Assembly (NCBI RefSeq): GCF_037042905.1
Contig: NC_087245.1
Location: forward strand, 11,361,501-11,425,500
Source of the DNA: Lytechinus pictus
Taxonomy: Eukaryota; Echinodermata; Echinoidea; Temnopleuroida; Toxopneustidae
Reading direction: 5' to 3'
DNA length: 64,000 bases
Shown: one piece after another, positions 58,021-64,000 of the stretch
How positions within the stretch are numbered: the first letter of the stretch is position 1
Layout: each line of letters starts with the position of its first letter
Position numbers and translations under genes: made by a program
Notes under the pieces: generated by a model
The model's input: only the letters and a program-made list of their open reading frames with translations
Databases searched by the model: none
Told to the model about the DNA's origin: nothing

Positions 58021-58946
58021 AGGAGAACAAAATCCTGGGAACAAGTTTGCTTGTATGAACAAAAGAAATCAATGAAAGTTTGATAAAAATTGAACAAAAA
58101 ATAAGAAAGTTATGATCATTAGAATGTTTACATCCCTAATGATGTGGACAACCTCCCCTTTGCAATATGACCAAATGTCAGACTCGTAAAACTTTCCAAT
58201 AACTTTGAATTTAATTGCAACTTTTATCAAGTCTATCCATATATCTTTTTTTCTCATGGGAAGACATGTTATAGGGGTTCTATAAAATACTATGGAGATA
58301 CCATAGACTTCTCAGTTCTGTGACATCACAATGAGAGGATCTCCATAGCAGTAGTGATTTTTACATTCAAAATACAAATAACTCTGTTATTGTTTGCCCA
58401 AATATTAGCAAACTTTCATTCATCTTATGGGCTATTCCACGGTTACGTTACATTTGGAGACACCTTGACTCATACTTGGAGCTGTAACTCCATTATTATT
58501 GATAGGAACTAAACATCTCTTTATCACAACATAGTACGCAGTCTGACTATCCTTTGTATAAAAACAAAACTTGGGAAATTTCATTATGCTCCTGGCAAAT
58601 CTTTGAAATGTGTCGGTTACTCATGTTACATGATTTGGACATGCATAAAATGAAAAGTGGACATAAGTGAAAAGTGTCCTCATGCAAGGCTTTTATGAAA
58701 GTTGATTATATCCATTTCAAAGAAGTATATTAGGGAGACAAATTTGTATATAATTAAAAAAATAAAGAACACATGGTTTTTACAAGGGGTGCAGATAAAG
58801 TGGTTACTCACGTTACGGTTCAGATGGGCTATATGTACAAAGACACATTGAGCTCATGCTCACCAACCTATGGAATTGCCCTTATTCTTTGATTTTTCTT
58901 TTTTTCATACCAGCTAACTAAATCCAAGGGTTTCATTATCCTTTAA
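58021..58946. mobile_element. Foldback MITE (relative of 4819-5409) carrying a nested element
   Basis: The left arm starts AGGAGAACAAAATCC and contains AAGAAAGTTATGATCATT; the right end is GGGTTTCATTATCCTTTAA. CTCCATAG and a GTGACATCAC core match the other copy. It is split by the element at 58429-58881. Confidence 0.75.
58429..58881. mobile_element. Nested element with GGGC(T/A)ATTCCA termini, 453 bp
   Basis: GGGCTATTCCA on the left and TGGAATTGCCC on the right are inverted; TTAT flanks both sides. The interior repeats GGTTACnnnnGTTAC three times. Confidence 0.65.
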
Positions 58947-61829
58947 TGTAAAAAAGCTGTTTCGTGTGTATCAATAGTGTACAGATGGAACCATATCATG
59001 TGTTACTGTAAATTCATTTGGACCATTCCAAGAGAGATGTCAACACTGTATATATGTGTATATTTCATTCTTAATAACATTATTGTAATATAATACATTG
59101 AGTCACCAAGCATATCGCTCTGTTTTTAGATGCTTTAATTTTATCATTATCATGTAGTTGGTACTTAATATATGAACAATATCATACAAATAATGAACAT
59201 GTGTTGTGGCGATGGCAAAGGTATTTACAATATGCGACAAACGCGAATCGAAACCCTTGTGCTGATTGCATCTAGTTTGTGCACCTAAGTACGTGTAAGT
59301 GCATGAAAATCCTTCCCAGAGCCTTTTCATTGAAATAACTCGTATTTCAGATGGTGTTTTATGTGCTATAAGGGAAAGATGCATCCAAAATGTACAGTGT
59401 TGCACTTAAAAGTGCATGGCTGAAAGTACATGTGGTTGTTTAGAAAGCTGGTTTTTGTCTTTAGGGTAATCAATCCACACTGAGACTGAATGTCCACTAA
59501 ATCTTGTTTTCAAATGAAAATCTTTAGAACAAAATATCTACTTGATTTTCTTAAAGCATTGAATTCTCATATTCTGCATGTACATACAGTTGTAGAATAT
59601 GAATATGAACTCCTAAACTTTTGCCATTATTATGGTACTATGCATTATGGCTATTGGTTCTTGAGTAACTTAACACAAGTCAAACATTCATATTCAAATC
59701 TGCCTGGGGAAGCTTTCTTGAAGAGAAATTTTTTACTTACATGACTGAAAGAAAGTAGAAATGATGCATGTATGAAGTTCCTGTGGATACAACATCATAC
59801 TCGACACTATTATGCAAAGTTGAACTAAAGGTTGAATGTAAGATAGTATCATGTCCGATTACACAAACTATGCAACTGTGTATGACTCTTACTTTGAGTT
59901 GAAATCTACTTTTATTTACACATATTGTACCAAATATGTATATGAAATGCATTTACAGCATGATGTGAACTCATCATACTTCCCAAATGTTTTACAGATA
60001 TGTTTGACTGATTAGTGATGATAATAATGTTGAGATATATCACAGAGGGAGAATCTACAATGAAATGGTAGAAATTATGAAAATATCAAGTATGATTAAT
60101 CCTGAAATTGATTTACGATACATGTACCATATGTTGTGATTTCCATTATATTCTACCTCTTACGTGTTGATATCATTGTCAATTTCATTTAGATATTATT
60201 TTTGGTTGTGTTCAGGGATTATTTTCTGTGTTGAATTTTTGTCCTGTTCCCCTGTCAAAATATGTGTACACTAATTGTATTTTTATAAATATCAAACAAT
60301 ACTTTTACAATATGTATCAAAGTGAATTGTTTGATCAATTATATACTGTCTCTGTTTTCCTCGCTCTCTTTCTCTATTTTTCCCTTTCCTTGTTTATAGT
60401 TCGTATCTCCCTATTTTAATCCCATCTTCCCCAAGTGGTTGACTTTTATACAATTTTTTTTTAGAGAAAGTACTGATATCTGTGATCAAGTCTTCTAAAA
60501 GTTATTAATATCCTTATGTATTAAATCATTTTATTATGATAATATAATGTAACAATGTATTGTGGTGTAAATTATACAATGAAATGTTTTGCTCTTCATA
60601 TTTCAATATGATATTATATGATGATAACGTGCAGAGTGATATCTGTTCATTTATTCCCCCCCCCTTCTACCCCTACTGTCTCTTTCTCTCTCTAAAACTT
60701 GGAATAGCCCATCTTTTACTTTCTGTCTGTAATATACAATCAGGCTTAACACTATCTTGTTGGGACTTTTTAAATATTTCCTAATCCTATTTGATATGTG
60801 TACATTTCTTATCCAAAACTCCGTTTGATAATTTCTCATATTCCTCATTATCATCCTTGTCTAACCAGATCACTTTATTGCTCCTTCTTTCTTTCTTTTT
60901 CTGTTTCTCTCTCTCTCTCTCTTGCTCTCCTTTCCTATCTCATCCTTCCCAGTTCCCTTTCCTGTCTCTTTGTTTCTTACATGATAGGTGTAGCTGCAAT
61001 AGATTGGCTGATTGTATTCAAGTATTATAGTAATAATGTTGGAAATAATTAACTTTGTCATTTTTATATGGTGTATTATGTAACATTGAAACAAATGAAA
61101 ATACAGGAATACAATCCTTAATTTTTGTTTCTTTTGGTCATTATTTGTCTTATTTCAAGTCAAGGTTTAAGAAAATTATGTGAAGCTATTTTACATACCA
61201 GGAGTGATGCCAGAAATTCATTAATTGATCATATTGTGTCAAGTAATAATTTATCATATGTCAAGTTATAATATAATGAATCATGTATTTCTTTTTCAAG
61301 AAACGGGTCACCAATCAGAATCAGTTACAAATGATTAGTTGTGATTTGAAATTGACTTGCATTTGATTGCATGATCCTGTCAGCCCCCCCCCCCCCCCCT
61401 TGGTATGGTGGTGTATGTTTACCCCGGTCACTTCTATATTAAGGTGGTTTCAGAACCTGGCGCAGTGTGCGATCTTGAGAGAAATAATGCGGAGAAGCAA
61501 AGCAATCGAGCATTACAAAATGTTTGCCCTTTGAAATCTTTAACATCTTCATATAGAGACTGGCTTTTAATGCATTCACCTTCAATGAGGCGAGGGCTCA
61601 AAATCCTCTCAATATGTACTTTAAGTTCAGTCTATCCCCCCCCCCCCCCCTCTATATCTTGAGATTTCATTCCTGTGCCAGCTCAAATTGCCACAATTTC
61701 TTTCAAATTAATTTTTGAACTTTACAAGACCGTAAAAATGGCAATAACAGAAGTGATATAGGGTGATATATAATTGTGCAATTTTGAGTAGCAAATCGAC
61801 TGTGTTTAATATTGTGCACTTACAGTATA
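58947..61829. other. Intergenic, no gene seen
   Basis: AT-rich sequence with a pyrimidine-rich tract (about 60885-60980) and poly-C runs (61384-61399, 61636-61650). No family-like frame was recognised. Confidence 0.5.
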
Positions 61830-63326
61830 CAGTGCGTATCAAAAAAAAGTTTACACTTTGAAAAAGCCCTGGGAATGAAAAAATATACAACGTGTGGGTA
61901 ATCTTTTCACATATAATCTTGGGTTTGGGTCTCATTTATCCAATTAAAGTAAAAGTTTTGACAGAATGTTACACTTGAGTGAGCACTGTCTATTTTTGTA
62001 AAGCTCGCAGAAATCTGTTTGCGCAGAAATGCTCGTTTTCACGCTGTGTCAAGGGGAACGGGCGAAAACAAACTTACCTTCGAAACATTTCTCATACATT
62101 TCCCTTGCACTTTTAGTCAATTGAAATAAAACGGATACATTCAAGCCATTTTGTAAGGATTTTGCCACCCAAATTGAAATTTCAACACTTAGTAAGCACA
62201 ACCTTTCCCCTTTTTGTGCCAGCTTGATCTGAGGACAACTGAATATGAACAAAAGTTTATAATATCAGACATCTCCAGCATTTTTTCACTAAGTTTTTAT
62301 CATTTAAAGTGGGTTTACATTTCATTTAATACTTGTTTCTCCACACTTCCAAGCCTAAGCCATTTCATGTAAATCACAGCTCAGTGTAAAGCAAATAATG
62401 TCACGATGACCTCAGTGTGTGGCCTGGGGGAGTGGGATGGGGCGTAATGCACTATTCGAAGTGTTTTGGGCAAGGAAACAATTTTAAAAAAAGTAAAATA
62501 TATCTTCAAATCAATTTTACTAGCAAAATTCCATGTGTTCTTCATGATTAAGGTCTACTTTTATTCGCATAACTATTTCAAAGTTCTGCGCAAATCATTT
62601 TTCACAAACTTTTCAAAAGTAAGTGGTGCTCACTCAAGCGGAAATATTTTTCGACAGTTATATCGCCATTTGCTTAAATGGATCTTTACCAATATTAAAA
62701 TGTGGAAAAATCTTCAGGATATTACAAATCCCGGGGGGGCCACATACATTGACGAGTGGATACCATGCGCGACCAAAAAAAAACACGTAAAAAGGATGTC
62801 TTTTTCAAGATAGGGCACGTTACGTACGTAACGTGATAAGGGTGTCAAAACACAAAAATAATGAAAAAAGGATATTTATTTCGCTAGGAAAGCTACGTGT
62901 TTAGGGTCAAATTTGCGGGGATGATAAAACAAAATTAAAATGTTTTATAAAGGATGTCCTTTTTGCCCCAAACATTACGTGTTTAAAGTCCGATTTACCA
63001 ATGTGTAAAGGTAAAACCGACGACCGACGGACCCGTGACATAACAATAAAATATTGCTGTACTTGTTTAGGGGTTCATTTCAGGGACTACTTGCCAAGTG
63101 TATCGTTTTGTTTCCAATACTTGTTAAGGGTAGGGTTTCACACGCCAATACTTGTTAAGGGGTGCATTTTCAGAATATGGAAAATACGTGTTTAGGGTGC
63201 TTTTCGAGACCTCATGGTCGCGCATGGTATCCACTCGTCAATGGAAGTGCCCCCCCCCCCCCGGGTTACAAATGTATAATTTTACAGGATTTTTTCTAAG
63301 TGTAAACTTTTTTTTGATACGCACTG
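61830..63326. mobile_element. TA-flanked (Tc1/mariner-type) non-autonomous element, 1497 bp with nested insertion
   Basis: CAGTGCGTATCAAAAAAAAG at the left and its complement CTTTTTTTTGATACGCACTG at the right form long inverted termini, followed by TTTACACTT on both arms. TA flanks at 61828-61829 and 63327-63328. A further inverted pair (TTGAGTGAGCAC near 61973; GTGCTCACTCAA near 62627) shows a foldback structure. The largest frame (62466-62813) does not resemble a transposase. Confidence 0.85.
62730..63265. mobile_element. CCCGG-terminated element with perfect 8-bp target duplication, 536 bp
   Basis: CCCGGGGGGGCCAC at the left and a poly-C run ending CCCGGG at the right, followed inward by ATTGACGAGTGGATACCATG and its complement. 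TTACAAAT occurs at 62722-62729 and 63266-63273. It is nested in the TA-flanked element. Confidence 0.9.
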
Positions 63327-63328
63327 TA

Positions 63329-64000
63329 TTATGAAGAATAATTTTGATGCGTTATAAATTCGCCTTCAACTTTTTTTCTTTAGTTCCCCTTTCCTTCTTT
63401 ATTTATGTTCTTGGCTCCTGCGTAGCCCGGAGCACGTGCCCCTTGGTATCTCTCTGCCCCCTATCTATCTCTCTCTCTACCTCTATCTTTCAGTTATCAT
63501 GCACATTATCATTCCAAATGCTATATGGAAGATTGCTAACAATAACACACTGGTGTAACATCACATTCATAACTTCTACTAGCTAGGGCTAGGTCATAAT
63601 TCCCCCGTAGGGCTGAGGTCATCCAGCGGTCATATCTTTTTTATTTTTTAATTATCAGCCATGCGAGGGAGGATTGCTCGTAACCAAACATATCCTAATA
63701 ATATTATTTTCATAATTTTGTTGAAATGGGCATTCCTGGTTTCAACGCAATTATCATTGTAAAGAGACTCATTTCTTTCCTGATCTTTGATAAGCCGCAC
63801 CTCTCCTAGAATAGCTCTAGGACCCGGTCACAACAATCGGTTGCGATCAAATACTACTAAAATCAAACTAACTTGATGTTCAAGCAGTCAGAAGCGAACA
63901 TTTTGGGGCTTGCTTTTGATTTATTTAAGTTGAAGTTTAACTTGACTCTCCTGCAACATGCCCTAGTTGCTATAATATCCTACTCCCGCAAAGACGAAGC
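63329..64000. other. Intergenic end of window
   Basis: A CT-rich stretch at about 63440-63495; otherwise nothing recognised. Confidence 0.5.

Noticed and set aside
62466-62813. 115-codon frame inside the TA-flanked element as a transposase
   Set aside because: There is no DDE-type or helix-turn-helix pattern, and it runs across the border of the nested element.

Overview
This is animal nuclear DNA, AT-rich, with short exons separated by long introns. It is most likely from an echinoderm, and sea-urchin-like: the palindrome ACATGTACATGT recurs throughout, there are many tRNA-derived SINEs with ATT-type tails, and foldback (palindromic) MITEs are abundant. The species assignment is an inference from this repeat style and from the two genes. 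There is no bacterial or phage-like organisation, no CRISPR array and no operon.

Two multi-exon protein genes can be reconstructed, both on the + strand. The first (8225-27510) is a nearly complete Niemann-Pick C1 family sterol transporter. Twenty coding exons with matching phases give 1302 residues up to the stop codon. Only the first exon, which should hold the start codon and signal peptide, was not found. The protein has the N-terminal sterol-binding domain, the middle luminal domain, the sterol-sensing domain, the cysteine-rich luminal domain and the C-terminal membrane block. The second gene (coding 40088-54375, five exons, 289 residues) is a complete aquaporin. Its first pore motif is NPV and its second is NPA, and its predicted selectivity filter differs from that of water-specific aquaporins.

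The rest is intron, untranslated or intergenic DNA dominated by repeats. 1-8224 holds a degenerate tandem repeat, a GC-rich block with a perfect NRF-1-like palindrome (possible promoter), a tandemly duplicated SINE and a TTAA-flanked foldback element. 27511-39834, between the genes, holds a 3.1-kb foldback composite containing minisatellites, a 140-bp tandem array and a nested MITE, followed by an 848-bp piggyBac-like element with perfect TTAA duplications. The 12-kb second intron of the aquaporin gene has collected a SINE, several MITEs and an 8-bp-TSD element with CCCGG termini. Downstream of the aquaporin gene lie more foldbacks and a 1.5-kb TA-flanked element that itself contains a second CCCGG element.

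The two genes have no evident functional link beyond both encoding membrane transporters. No open reading frame resembling a transposase or reverse transcriptase was recognised, so all the mobile elements appear non-autonomous. Positions were read by eye; splice sites are supported by phase continuity and family similarity, not by transcript data.
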